The translations under genes and the position numbers were made by a program. The notes under the pieces were generated by a model that saw nothing but the letters and a program-made list of their open reading frames with translations, was not told where the DNA came from and searched no databases. A stretch of 32,055 nucleotides of DNA from Rhodoferax sp. (GTDB lineage: Bacteria; Pseudomonadota; Gammaproteobacteria; Burkholderiales; Burkholderiaceae_C), in NCBI RefSeq assembly GCF_023701345.1, contig NZ_JAMPXE010000024.1, forward strand, positions 1 through 32,055, in the 5' to 3' direction. This document shows, one piece after another, positions 15,840 to 24,302 of this stretch (the first letter of the stretch is position 1; every line of letters begins with the position of its first letter).

Positions 15840-16724
15840 ATGGAAATTTTCGGTATCCCCCATCAGGCTTTTCTCGGCCAGTTGCTGCTGGGTCTGGTCA
15901 ATGGCGCGTTTTACGCGCTGCTCAGCCTCGGGCTGGCGGTCATCTTTGGCCTGTTGGGCATTGTCAACTTTGCCCATGGCGCGCTCTACATGCTGGGCGC
16001 CTTTGCCGCCTGGATCATGCTGGACTCCCTTGGCATCAATTACTGGTGGGCGCTGCTGCTGGCGCCGTTGACCGTCGGGGTGCTGGGCGTGGTCATCGAG
16101 CGGCTTTTCCTCAAGCACCTCTACAAGCTCGATCCTCTCTATGGCTTGCTGCTCACCTTTGGTCTGGCGCTGATCGCCGAGGGCATTTTCCGCGAACTGT
16201 ATGGTGTCTCCGGCCAACCCTACAACGTGCCCGAACTTTTGTCCGGTGCCACCAATCTCGGCTTCATGGTGCTGCCGAACTACCGCGCCTGGGTGGTGCT
16301 GGTGTCGCTGGCGGTGTGCCTGGGCACCTGGTATCTGATCGAGCGCACGCGCCTGGGTGCCTACCTGCGCGCCGGCACCGAAAACGCCGCGCTGGTGCAG
16401 GCATTTGGCATCAACGTGCCATTGATGGTGATGCTCACCTACGGTGCCGGTGCCGCGCTGGCCGCGCTGGCCGGTGTGCTGGCCGCGCCCATCATCCAGG
16501 TCAACCCGCTGATGGGCTCCAATTTGATCATTGTGGTGTTTGCCGTGGTGGTGATCGGGGGCATGGGCTCGATCATGGGTTCGATCATCACCGGTCTGGG
16601 GCTGGGCGTGATTGAGGGGCTCACGCGCGTGTTTTACCCGGAGGCGTCCAGCATCGTGGTGTTTGTCATCATGGTGATCGTGCTGATGATTCGCCCCGCC
16701 GGCCTGTTTGGCAAGGAGGCGTAA
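15840..16724 (+). CDS. livH: LIV-type ABC transporter permease (LivH-like)
   Basis: A 294-residue inner-membrane permease with about eight hydrophobic helices. Family features include the N-terminal GLVNGAFYALLSLGLAVIFG helix, NFAHGALYMLGA, a cytoplasmic coupling segment with RTRLGAYLRAGTEN, and the terminal IRPAGLFGKEA. It forms the translocation pore together with LivM, driven by LivG and LivF. No clear ribosome-binding site precedes ATG 15840, unlike its neighbours. The stop is followed after 3 bases by the livM start, so the two permeases are surely co-expressed. Substrate as for the binding protein. Confidence 0.93.
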   Translation: MEIFGIPHQAFLGQLLLGLVNGAFYALLSLGLAVIFGLLGIVNFAHGALYMLGAFAAWIMLDSLGINYWWALLLAPLTVGVLGVVIERLFLKHLYKLDPLYGLLLTFGLALIAEGIFRELYGVSGQPYNVPELLSGATNLGFMVLPNYRAWVVLVSLAVCLGTWYLIERTRLGAYLRAGTENAALVQAFGINVPLMVMLTYGAGAALAALAGVLAAPIIQVNPLMGSNLIIVVFAVVVIGGMGSIMGSIITGLGLGVIEGLTRVFYPEASSIVVFVIMVIVLMIRPAGLFGKEA

Positions 16725-16727
16725 GTC

Positions 16728-17726
16728 ATGAGCCGCGCCATGAATCCCATCACTGACAACAAGCAGATGACCAAAACCGCCAAACTCCTTCGTTTCACTT
16801 ACCTCGCGCTGTTGATGCTGGCGCTGCTGGCGCCCATGCTCGGGCTCTACCCGGTGTTCGTCATGAAGCTGCTGTGCTTCGCCATTTTTGCCTGTGCCTT
16901 CAACCTGCTGCTGGGGTTTACCGGTTTGCTTTCCTTTGGCCATGCGGCGTTTTTTGGTTCGGCGGCTTACATCACCGGCTACCTGATCAAGTCGCAAAAC
17001 TTCACGCCGGAACTCGGCATGATTGCCGGCATGATCGGCGCGGGGCTGATCGGACTGGTGGTCGGGTTGGTGGCCATCCGGCGCCAGGGCATCTATTTCG
17101 CCATGATCACCATGGCCATTGCGCAGATGGTGTACTTCGTTTGCCTGCAAGCCCCGTTTACCGGGGGCGAGGACGGCCTGCAAGGGGTGCCTCGGGGCGC
17201 ATTGTTCGGCCTGTTGCCGCTGCAGTCGGACACCGCCATGTACTATCTGGTCGTGGCCATTTTTGTGTTGTGTTTTTTGGCGATCTCGCGCATCGTTCAT
17301 TCACCTTTTGGCCAGGTGCTCAAGATGATCCGGGAAAACGAGCCGCGTGCCATTTCACTGGGCTACCAGGTTGATCGCTACAAGCTGCTGGCCTTTGTGC
17401 TGTCGGCTGCGCTGGCGGGCCTGGCCGGCTCGCTGAAAACCCTGATCATGGGTTTTGCCACCTTGTCCGATGTGCACTGGACCATGTCGGGAGAGGTGAT
17501 CCTGATGACGCTGCTGGGCGGTGTGGGCACCTTCTTTGGCCCGGTGATGGGCGCCGGCATTGTGATTGCCCTGCAGGACACGCTGGCCGACAAGGTGGGC
17601 TCCTGGGTCAATGTGATCATCGGCGTGATTTTTGTTCTTTGCGTGCTCGCTTTCCGCAAAGGGGTCATCGGTGAGCTGCAGGCTTACCTGGAACGCCGCC
17701 GCGCTGCGGCAACACCCAAGGCCTAG
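16728..17726 (+). CDS. livM: LIV-type ABC transporter permease (LivM-like)
   Basis: The second permease, 332 residues, with a polar N-terminal stretch of about 20 residues before the first helix. The GFTGLLSFGHAAFFG segment and the IRENEPRAISLGY coupling region are typical of LivM. AAGGAGG within the end of livH precedes ATG 16728. It is the last gene of the liv operon. A perfect 8-bp hairpin lies 40 bp after its stop, but without a T-run, so read-through to the eamA-like gene is possible. Confidence 0.93.
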   Translation: MSRAMNPITDNKQMTKTAKLLRFTYLALLMLALLAPMLGLYPVFVMKLLCFAIFACAFNLLLGFTGLLSFGHAAFFGSAAYITGYLIKSQNFTPELGMIAGMIGAGLIGLVVGLVAIRRQGIYFAMITMAIAQMVYFVCLQAPFTGGEDGLQGVPRGALFGLLPLQSDTAMYYLVVAIFVLCFLAISRIVHSPFGQVLKMIRENEPRAISLGYQVDRYKLLAFVLSAALAGLAGSLKTLIMGFATLSDVHWTMSGEVILMTLLGGVGTFFGPVMGAGIVIALQDTLADKVGSWVNVIIGVIFVLCVLAFRKGVIGELQAYLERRRAAATPKA

Positions 17727-17766
17727 AGGCGGCAAGCGCCACACCTGTCCGGGCAAACTGCTCAAT

Positions 17767-17787
17767 CCCGTGTCGTGAAGACACGGG
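17767..17787. other. Perfect 8-bp stem-loop between livM and the eamA-like gene
   Basis: CCCGTGTC (17767-17774) pairs perfectly with GACACGGG (17780-17787) around a GTGAA loop. No T-run follows on either strand, so a classic intrinsic terminator is unlikely. It could be a transcript-end stabiliser, a Rho-linked structure, or a leader hairpin ahead of the exporter gene that starts 30 bases later. Confidence 0.55.
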
Positions 17788-17817
17788 GGACCCGGTGGCG
17801 TGGTTGACAATCTGACC

Positions 17818-18708
17818 ATGCGCACCATTCTTTCATTTCGGCATTTTCTTTTGGCCATGGCCGTGGTGGCGGTGTGGGGCACCAACTTTGTGGTTATCAA
17901 ACTGGCCCTGGGGCAAATGCCGCCCCTGCTGTTTGCCACCCTGCGGTTTCTGGTGGTGGTGTTGCCGATGGTTTTCTTTTTGCCACGGCCGGCCGTGCCC
18001 TGGCGCAACCTGGCGGCCTACGGCTTGCTGATTGGCGTGGGTCAATTTGGTTTGCTGTTTGTCGCCATGAACGGTCACATTTCGCCGGGCCTGGCCTCGC
18101 TGGTGATTCAGACCCAGGTGTTCTTCACCATTGGCCTGGCGATGCTGATGGCGGGTGAGTCACTGCAACGGGTGCAGTGGATTGCGTTGGTGCTGGGCGC
18201 GGCAGGCCTGGCTGTGATCGTGTCGCACACCGACGGTAGCACCACATTGCTGGGGCTGGGCCTGATTCTGCTGGCCGCGCTGTCATGGGCTGGTGGCAAT
18301 CTGGTGTCGCGGGCGGCCGGGCGCATCAACATGGTGGCGTATGTGGTGTGGTCCAGCCTGTTTGCGGTGCCGCCACTTGCCGCTTTGTCATTATGGGTGG
18401 AGGGCTGGGACGCACTGGCTGCTGGTTTGCAGCAGGCTGATGCCTTCACTTGGGCTGCAGTGGCCTGGCAGGCCTGGGGCAATTCGCTGTTTGGCTACGC
18501 CGCCTGGGGTTGGTTGTTGTCGCGCTACTCGGCTGCCACCATCACGCCCATGGCGCTGCTGGTGCCCTTGTTTGGCATGGGCGGCTCAGCGCTGTGGTTG
18601 GGTGAGGGGCTGCCGGGTTGGAAACTACTGGCCGCCGCACTGGTGATGCTGGGCTTGGCGCTGAACCTGTTGTGGCCGTGGTGGGCACGCCGCTGGCAGC
18701 GCCGCTGA
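17818..18708 (+). CDS. eamA: EamA/DMT-family transporter (YdeD-like exporter)
   Basis: A drug/metabolite transporter of about ten helices, 296 residues from ATG 17818; an in-frame GTG at 17800 would add six. The two-repeat EamA architecture is visible: a first repeat starting VVAVWGTNFVVIKLALG and a second starting ALSWAGGNLVSRAAG. The overall pattern (PPLLFATLRF, FFLPRPAVPW, ISPGLASLVIQTQ) follows E. coli EamA/YdeD, which exports O-acetylserine and cysteine. That substrate is an inference from similarity. No strong ribosome-binding site was seen. An Lrp/AsnC regulator gene begins 15 bp after its stop, suggesting amino-acid-responsive control. Confidence 0.85.
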   Translation: MRTILSFRHFLLAMAVVAVWGTNFVVIKLALGQMPPLLFATLRFLVVVLPMVFFLPRPAVPWRNLAAYGLLIGVGQFGLLFVAMNGHISPGLASLVIQTQVFFTIGLAMLMAGESLQRVQWIALVLGAAGLAVIVSHTDGSTTLLGLGLILLAALSWAGGNLVSRAAGRINMVAYVVWSSLFAVPPLAALSLWVEGWDALAAGLQQADAFTWAAVAWQAWGNSLFGYAAWGWLLSRYSAATITPMALLVPLFGMGGSALWLGEGLPGWKLLAAALVMLGLALNLLWPWWARRWQRR

Positions 18709-18723
18709 ATTCTGGAGACTGAC

Positions 18724-19221
18724 ATGAGCGTATCCCAAGCGGAGCTGGATGCCATTGACCTGCAACTGCTGGAGCGCCTGCAAACGGACGCGTCGCTGAG
18801 CAACCAGGCCTTGGCCGAGCTGGTGCATGTGTCACCGCCCACCTGCCTGCGTCGCGTCAAGCGTTTGCACGAGGCGGGCTTGATCGAGCGTGAAATCGCG
18901 GTGCTCAGTGTGGACGCCATGGCCCGTGTCATCGGCCATGGCCTGTGCGCCATGGTCGAGATCACGCTGGACCGGCAGGATCAGGATGCGTTGGAGGCGT
19001 TTGAGTTGAAAGTGGCGCAGGAGGACGCGGTGCAGCAGTGTTACCGCGTTTCACCGGGGCCGGACTTTTGTCTGGTGGTGCATGCGCGCGACATGCCCGA
19101 CTACCTGGCGTTGACGCAACGGTTGTTTACCTTTGACGCCAATGTGCGCAACGTCAAGACATTTTTCAGCATCAAGCGCAGCAAATTTGGCGCGCGGCTG
19201 CCGCTGCCTGCCGTGCCATGA
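18724..19221 (+). CDS. Lrp/AsnC-family transcriptional regulator
   Basis: A 165-residue feast/famine regulator. The N-terminal winged helix (about 10-60) includes DLQLLERLQTDASLSNQALA and PTCLRRVKRLHEAGLI; the C-terminal RAM domain (about 70-155) is the effector-binding, oligomerising part, with CYRVSPGPDFCLVV. GGAG precedes ATG 18724. It starts 15 bp after the EamA-like exporter and ends 3 bp before the convergent glmU stop. Members of the family commonly regulate an adjacent amino-acid transporter, so eamA and possibly the liv operon are candidates. I also recall Lrp-type genes beside glmU in related genomes, so it may belong to the glm neighbourhood rather than to the transporter. Confidence 0.92.
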   Translation: MSVSQAELDAIDLQLLERLQTDASLSNQALAELVHVSPPTCLRRVKRLHEAGLIEREIAVLSVDAMARVIGHGLCAMVEITLDRQDQDALEAFELKVAQEDAVQQCYRVSPGPDFCLVVHARDMPDYLALTQRLFTFDANVRNVKTFFSIKRSKFGARLPLPAVP

Positions 19222-19224
19222 AGA

Positions 19225-20649
19225 CTATTTGCTCGGCCGCTTCCAGTTCGGGATGCTGATCTGGCGACCGCGCGCCACGGTCAGGGCCAATGGTGCGGTG
19301 TCTTTGGTCAGCGTTGAGCCGCCACCCACCGTGCCACCGGCGCCAATCGTCACCGGTGCGATCAGCACGCAGTTGCTGCCAATGTGGGCATCGGCCTCGA
19401 TGACGGTGCGGTGCTTGAAGGCGCCGTCGTAGTTGGCGGTGATGCTGCCGGCGCCATAGTTGACGCGCTCGCCCACCGTGGCGTCGCCCAGGTAGGCCAG
19501 GTGGTTGGCCTTGGCGCCCTTGGCCAGGGTGGAATTCTTGACTTCGACAAAGTTGCCGATATGCACCTCGGCCCCCAGTCTGGCGCCGGGGCGCAGGCGC
19601 GCGAACGGGCCAATCAGGGCACCGGCGCCAACCTCGACCGCGTCCTTGCTGCCCGGTTTGCCGCCCTCGATGTGGGTGAACGGGTGGATCACGGCGCCGG
19701 CGGCAATGCTGGCGTTGCCGATGACGCAGTTGGCGCCCACGCGCACGCCTTCACCCAAGCTGACTTCGCCTTCAAAAATACAGTTCACGTCGATCGACAC
19801 ATCCTGCGCGCACTGCAGGCTGCCGCGCACGTCGAGGCGCGCCGGGTCGGCCAGGCGCACGCCTTGCGCCATCAGCTGCAGCGCCAGGCGGTGCTGGTAG
19901 GCACGCTCCAGTTCGGCCAGTTGCACCGGGCTGTTGACACCGGCCACCTGAACGGCATCGGTGATTTTGTGCGCCACCACCGGCACGCCGTCGGCCACGG
20001 CAAATTTGACGATTTGCGTCAGGTAATACTCGCCCTGCGCGTTGTGGTTGTCGAGCCGGGCCAGCCAGCGCTTGAGCTGTGCTGCAGGCACGGCCATGAT
20101 GCCGCTGTAGACCTCGGTGATGGCCAGCTCCTCGGGAGTGGCGTCTTTTTGCTCGACAATGGCTTGCACCGTGTCGCCGGTGCGCACGATGCGGCCGTAG
20201 CCCGTGGGGTCGGCAAAATCAATCGTCAGCAAAGCCAGTTGGGTGCCTGCACTGGCGGCAATCAGGTGTTGCAAGGTGTCGGCCTGCGTCAGCGGCACGT
20301 CGCCCGAAAGAATGACCACGATGCCGTTGTCACGCAGCAATGGCACGGTTTGCTGCACCGCGTGGCCGGTGCCCAGTTGCGGTTCCTGGCGCACAAAGCC
20401 CAGCTCAAAGGCGCCGCTGCTGCTGGCGGCCAGCGCCTGTTCGACTTCCTGTGCGCCATGGCCGGTGATCACCGTGACCTGGCGTGCCGACAAGGCTGCT
20501 GCCGTGTCCACCACATGCTGTACCAGGGGCCGTCCGGCCAGCCGGTGCAAGACCTTGGGCAGTCTGCTTTTCATGCGTGTGCCCTTGCCGGCTGCCATGA
20601 TGATCACGTCCACCGGTGGTGTCGTGCCATTGTTTGGATTCCCTGTCAT
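19225..20649 (-). CDS. glmU: Bifunctional UDP-GlcNAc pyrophosphorylase / glucosamine-1-phosphate acetyltransferase
   Basis: GlmU acetylates glucosamine 1-phosphate and then joins it to UTP, giving UDP-GlcNAc for peptidoglycan and LPS. The 474-residue product has the N-terminal uridyltransferase motif MAAGKGTRMKSRLPKVLH (about 18-35) and later GDVPLTQADT and YYLTQIV. The C-terminal half is a left-handed beta-helix with hexapeptide repeats (for example VGANCVIGNASIAAGAVI), followed by the acetyl-CoA part with FVEVKNSTLAKGAKANHLAY. GGAGC sits just before the ATG. The N-terminus has a short extra stretch (MTGNPNNGTTPPVD). Convergent with the Lrp gene; works after GlmS at 10691. Confidence 0.97.
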   Translation of the reverse strand: MTGNPNNGTTPPVDVIIMAAGKGTRMKSRLPKVLHRLAGRPLVQHVVDTAAALSARQVTVITGHGAQEVEQALAASSSGAFELGFVRQEPQLGTGHAVQQTVPLLRDNGIVVILSGDVPLTQADTLQHLIAASAGTQLALLTIDFADPTGYGRIVRTGDTVQAIVEQKDATPEELAITEVYSGIMAVPAAQLKRWLARLDNHNAQGEYYLTQIVKFAVADGVPVVAHKITDAVQVAGVNSPVQLAELERAYQHRLALQLMAQGVRLADPARLDVRGSLQCAQDVSIDVNCIFEGEVSLGEGVRVGANCVIGNASIAAGAVIHPFTHIEGGKPGSKDAVEVGAGALIGPFARLRPGARLGAEVHIGNFVEVKNSTLAKGAKANHLAYLGDATVGERVNYGAGSITANYDGAFKHRTVIEADAHIGSNCVLIAPVTIGAGGTVGGGSTLTKDTAPLALTVARGRQISIPNWKRPSK

Positions 20650-20747
20650 GCTGTGCTCCGCTGTGCAATGAGTTAACTTGACTGGATTATCGCTATGGCG
20701 GTGCGGGCCTTGCGGGCTGTCAAAATGGGGTCAAAGGAAATCAAGCC

Positions 20748-21176
20748 ATGCCCATCGACACCACCACCTTGCGCCGACTTCTTCACCAGCCCTGCACCAT
20801 CGCCGTGGTAGGTCTCTCAGCCGACTGGAGCCGGCCCAGTTTCGAGGTGTCGCAGACCATGCAGGCCCATGGTTACCGGATCGTTCCGGTCAACCCGCGC
20901 TATGCTGAAAAGGGCGAGCAGGTCCTGGGCGAGACCTGCTACGCCAGCTTGACCGATATTCCTTTTGCGGTGGACATCGTGAACGTGTTTCGTCGCACCG
21001 AAGACGTGCTGCCCGTCGCCCGGCAGGCGGTGCAGATCGGCGCGAAGTGCCTGTGGCAGCAAATCGGTGTGGAAAACCGGGAGGCGGATCAACTGGCGCG
21101 CGCCGCCGGGCTGGATTCGGTGATGAACCTGTGCATCAAGATTGAACACGCGCGACTGGCGGGCGGGCGCCATTGA
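20748..21176 (+). CDS. CoA-binding domain protein (YccU-like)
   Basis: A 142-residue single-domain protein with a Rossmann-type CoA-binding fold, like the N-terminal domain of succinyl-CoA synthetase alpha. Visible features are IAVVGLSADWSRPSFEV (about 18-34), GYRIVPVNPRY and the later KCLWQQIGVENREA and MNLCIKIEH, matching the YccU family. AGGAA lies before the ATG. Proteins of this family bind CoA or acyl-CoA, but their physiological role is poorly known. It is divergent from glmU and convergent with the GGDEF/EAL gene. Confidence 0.88.
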   Translation: MPIDTTTLRRLLHQPCTIAVVGLSADWSRPSFEVSQTMQAHGYRIVPVNPRYAEKGEQVLGETCYASLTDIPFAVDIVNVFRRTEDVLPVARQAVQIGAKCLWQQIGVENREADQLARAAGLDSVMNLCIKIEHARLAGGRH

Positions 21177-21198
21177 GACACGTCTTTGCCTGCGGATT

Positions 21199-24189
21199 TC
21201 AATGCACGTTGCGGGTCAGATCGGAAAACGGATCGAACTTGGGTTGCGACTGGTTGGTCTTGCCGATCAGGGCAACATAGTCGGCCAGCGCCTCGTCCTG
21301 AATAAAGCTGGCTGACGACTTGGCTGTGAGCAGTTTGTCCGGATGTTGTGGTCGTGCCACGGCAAACCCCTGCACGTAATCGACCCCGATCTCGGTCAGC
21401 GTTTGCACGGTGGCATTGTCCTCGGCCCATTCGGCAATCACTTTCATGCCCAGGTTATTGGCCAGGCTGACAATGGCTTCGACAATGGCGATGTTGGCCG
21501 GGTGCTGGTTCATGTCAACGATGAAGCTGCCATCGATCTTCAGCAGATCTGCCTTGAACTCCTTCAAATAGGAAAAAGAGGTGTAACCCGCGCCGAAGTC
21601 GTCCAGCGCCACCTTGGCACCATAACCCCGCACCTTGTTCACAAAGCGGCGGGTATTGTCGAGGTCGTGCAAGGCCACACTCTCGGTGATTTCAAGACAC
21701 AAATAGCGCACCAGGTGCATGTTTTGCTCCAGCATGGCGTAGATCTCACCAAGAAACTCTTCATCGTTGAGTGACGCGCCGCTCAAATTCATGCACACAA
21801 ACCTGGTGTGTTTCAGCTGTTCGAAATGGCTGTTGAGCCAGGCCAAGGTGGATGTCAGGACCCAGCGGTCGATCATGCCCATGCGGCCACTCGCTTCACC
21901 TGCCTTGATCAGATGCTCTGTGTTCACCTGCTTGCCTTGCGGGTCACGCATGCGCAGCAGCACTTCAAAATTGAGCGATTCATGCGGCGCCATGAGCGAC
22001 ATGATGGGCTGCATTTCGAGGTAAAGACAGTCGGTGGCGGACGGGGTGGCGAGCAGGGCAATCAATTTCAGTTCGGCCTCGTGTTGTGCAAATGCCGCGG
22101 CATGCCTTTCGTACACGACCAGGCCACCGGTATTGCTGGCCTTGGCTTCGCGGCAGGCGCGGTCGGCTGTTGACATGACGTCATTGAACTGCATGCCGGG
22201 GCTGACTTCAATCAGCCCGATGGAGCAGCGCACACTGAAGGCATTATTGCCAACACGGAAGGACTGGTTGCCAATGCTGTCAATCAGTCCCCGGCACATC
22301 ACCTTTGCCATGGTGATGGGGGTTGCCGGAAACACGATGACGAATTCATCGCCACCTACGCGGCCAAATTGAAAATCGAGCGACAGCATCTCTGACACCC
22401 GCCCACACATTTGTTGCAGCACTTCATTGCCGGCGCCATGGCCAAACAGGTCATTGATGAGCTTGAACCGGTCCAGATCAAGGTAGGCCACCGCCAGAGC
22501 CTTGTTTTCCGGCAACTTCGTGATGGCGTTGTTGAGCGCTTTCTCGATGCCACGCCGGTTCAGTACCTTGGTCAGTGAATCATGGTTGGCTAGAAAATAC
22601 AGATCCGCGGCGGCCTTGGCTTTTTCAGTGATGTCCTGCAAGGAGCCCTCGATCCTGTCGCGCGCCAGGGCGGCCTTGACCAGAAAACGTTTGCAGTCGG
22701 CCGCGCCGGGGAGCGCTCGACCATTGATTTCCATCTCGTTCTGTGTTTTATTGAAAACCATTTGATGCAGCATGGTCCAGGCACCGTTGGCGAAATACTG
22801 TTGCCAGCCGTGCCCTTCATTTTTCAGCACATTGGGCCCCAGCATGTCGAGCAGGGCCGGATTGGCGCTCAAGAATCGGCCGTGCAGATCCAGCGTGAAC
22901 AGGCCGATGGGCATGGCCTCAAAAGTGTGTGCCAGTTCGGCCTGTACTTGCAGGTGCTGTTCGTGCTCTTGCCGCATATGTTCAGCAATCGCCAGCGCTG
23001 TCAGCAGGCTTGATGACAGGGATGCCGTAACGCTGTTGACCGATCCAATCAATCCCTTGATCCCTAACGCCGCTGCCAGCACTTCGTAGAGGCTGGCAAC
23101 CAGCGTGATGCTGATGGCTGTGCCATACCAAATGGCAACGCGGGAATTTGTTTTTCTAAGAATGCGGACCAGCAGAAAAATCAGCATGGCAATGCCGACG
23201 CCAGCGACATACCAGATCAGTGGCAAAAACAAAGCATAAGGTAGGGCAATGGATAACAGAAGCAGGGGGATACAGGTCCATTGCGCTACCCTGACGATGT
23301 ATTTGTAGCCGACAAGTGATAAATCTTCCTTGAACAGCGAGGTAAAAAGTGTCAAGGTCAGTATGTAATACAGGGTCAACGTGACAGATCTCGCCTGTAC
23401 CAGCCACTCTTGGGGTACGTTGTTGCCCAACCATTGCGTGTCCCAGCCAGCGGAAAGGGATGCCATCCGCAAATTCACCACGAGCCAGGCTGCGAACAAC
23501 ACGTACAGGCCATTTCGGTTGATCAGGGCCGTGATCAGGATGAAGCCCGCCAAAATCAGAATACCCCCATCCAAAAGGCCCGACTTGCGGTGAAACTCCA
23601 AGGCGGAAATTTTTAAATCGGAGGCCTGCCATGTCAGTGCAGATAGGCGCGCCGGACCAATGGCGCTGCTGCGACACACCAGTGATTGGACTGTTAGTTC
23701 CGGGTTGAGTTCAAGTGCAAAACCCGCCTTCACCTTGGAGATGCTGCCTGTCGTGCCATGTCGGTTGCCACTGCCAAGCGGACTCAGCGTCCTGGCATCC
23801 CAGCACGTCACGTCCATTGCATGCCGGGATGGAAATTCGACCATCAGCGGAGTGTCTGCAGCGCTTTTGGGAATGACGAAAGAAAACCATACGGGTGACT
23901 CTGAAAGTCGGGTGTCATGGAACTGGCTTGAGGGGCGGTCGTGCAGCCGCGCCATCGCTTGTGCAGGCCCAGTAATTTCGGCAGACCCTTGAACAACCTG
24001 GATTGGCAGTTGTTGTGGGGCGGCGACAGCATATTGTGATTTCCAGCTAAAGATGGCCAGCAAAGACAGCAGTCCGATCACAAGGGGTAGGGCATAAGTT
24101 GAAAAAATTTGCAGCAACAGATCCAGACCCTGGTTGAGTTGATCCATCCGTTTGTGGGGACGCCTAGACTTGTCCGTCATTTCGTTCAT
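21199..24189 (-). CDS. 7TMR-DISM-like membrane receptor with PAS, GGDEF and EAL domains
   Basis: A 996-residue c-di-GMP turnover protein. An N-terminal helix (about 31-50) is followed by a periplasmic domain (about 55-205) and seven further helices (about 206-400), the layout of 7TMR-DISM receptors. A PAS-like region (about 415-525) leads to the GGDEF domain with an intact GGDEF motif at 612-616; no RxxD inhibitory site precedes it. The EAL domain has EVLLR (742-746) instead of EALLR, plus NLSG, EITE (833-836), DDFG (863-866), K884 and E920, so the catalytic set appears complete. Both diguanylate cyclase and phosphodiesterase activity are possible. The start is chosen at ATG 24189 by an upstream GGAA; in-frame ATGs to 24237 exist. 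It lies about 110 bp after the FeeM-like gene on the same strand. Confidence 0.9.
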   Translation of the reverse strand: MNEMTDKSRRPHKRMDQLNQGLDLLLQIFSTYALPLVIGLLSLLAIFSWKSQYAVAAPQQLPIQVVQGSAEITGPAQAMARLHDRPSSQFHDTRLSESPVWFSFVIPKSAADTPLMVEFPSRHAMDVTCWDARTLSPLGSGNRHGTTGSISKVKAGFALELNPELTVQSLVCRSSAIGPARLSALTWQASDLKISALEFHRKSGLLDGGILILAGFILITALINRNGLYVLFAAWLVVNLRMASLSAGWDTQWLGNNVPQEWLVQARSVTLTLYYILTLTLFTSLFKEDLSLVGYKYIVRVAQWTCIPLLLLSIALPYALFLPLIWYVAGVGIAMLIFLLVRILRKTNSRVAIWYGTAISITLVASLYEVLAAALGIKGLIGSVNSVTASLSSSLLTALAIAEHMRQEHEQHLQVQAELAHTFEAMPIGLFTLDLHGRFLSANPALLDMLGPNVLKNEGHGWQQYFANGAWTMLHQMVFNKTQNEMEINGRALPGAADCKRFLVKAALARDRIEGSLQDITEKAKAAADLYFLANHDSLTKVLNRRGIEKALNNAITKLPENKALAVAYLDLDRFKLINDLFGHGAGNEVLQQMCGRVSEMLSLDFQFGRVGGDEFVIVFPATPITMAKVMCRGLIDSIGNQSFRVGNNAFSVRCSIGLIEVSPGMQFNDVMSTADRACREAKASNTGGLVVYERHAAAFAQHEAELKLIALLATPSATDCLYLEMQPIMSLMAPHESLNFEVLLRMRDPQGKQVNTEHLIKAGEASGRMGMIDRWVLTSTLAWLNSHFEQLKHTRFVCMNLSGASLNDEEFLGEIYAMLEQNMHLVRYLCLEITESVALHDLDNTRRFVNKVRGYGAKVALDDFGAGYTSFSYLKEFKADLLKIDGSFIVDMNQHPANIAIVEAIVSLANNLGMKVIAEWAEDNATVQTLTEIGVDYVQGFAVARPQHPDKLLTAKSSASFIQDEALADYVALIGKTNQSQPKFDPFSDLTRNVH

Positions 24190-24302
24190 TTTTTGTATTC
24201 CAATTCCGACCATGGCATGATAAGGCCGACCGTGCAATCTCAGTGTGCCAATGGTAAGAATCGGGTAGGCAGGGGGAGTGAACGCCCCCCGGCCCGGTTT
24301 GC

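Noticed and set aside
15771-17300. 509-codon frame antisense to livH and livM
   Set aside because: Extremely His, Gln and Asp rich, the mirror image of hydrophobic permease codons; not a real protein.
19384-20676. 430-codon frame antisense to glmU
   Set aside because: glmU is complete and conserved on the other strand; this frame has no family features.
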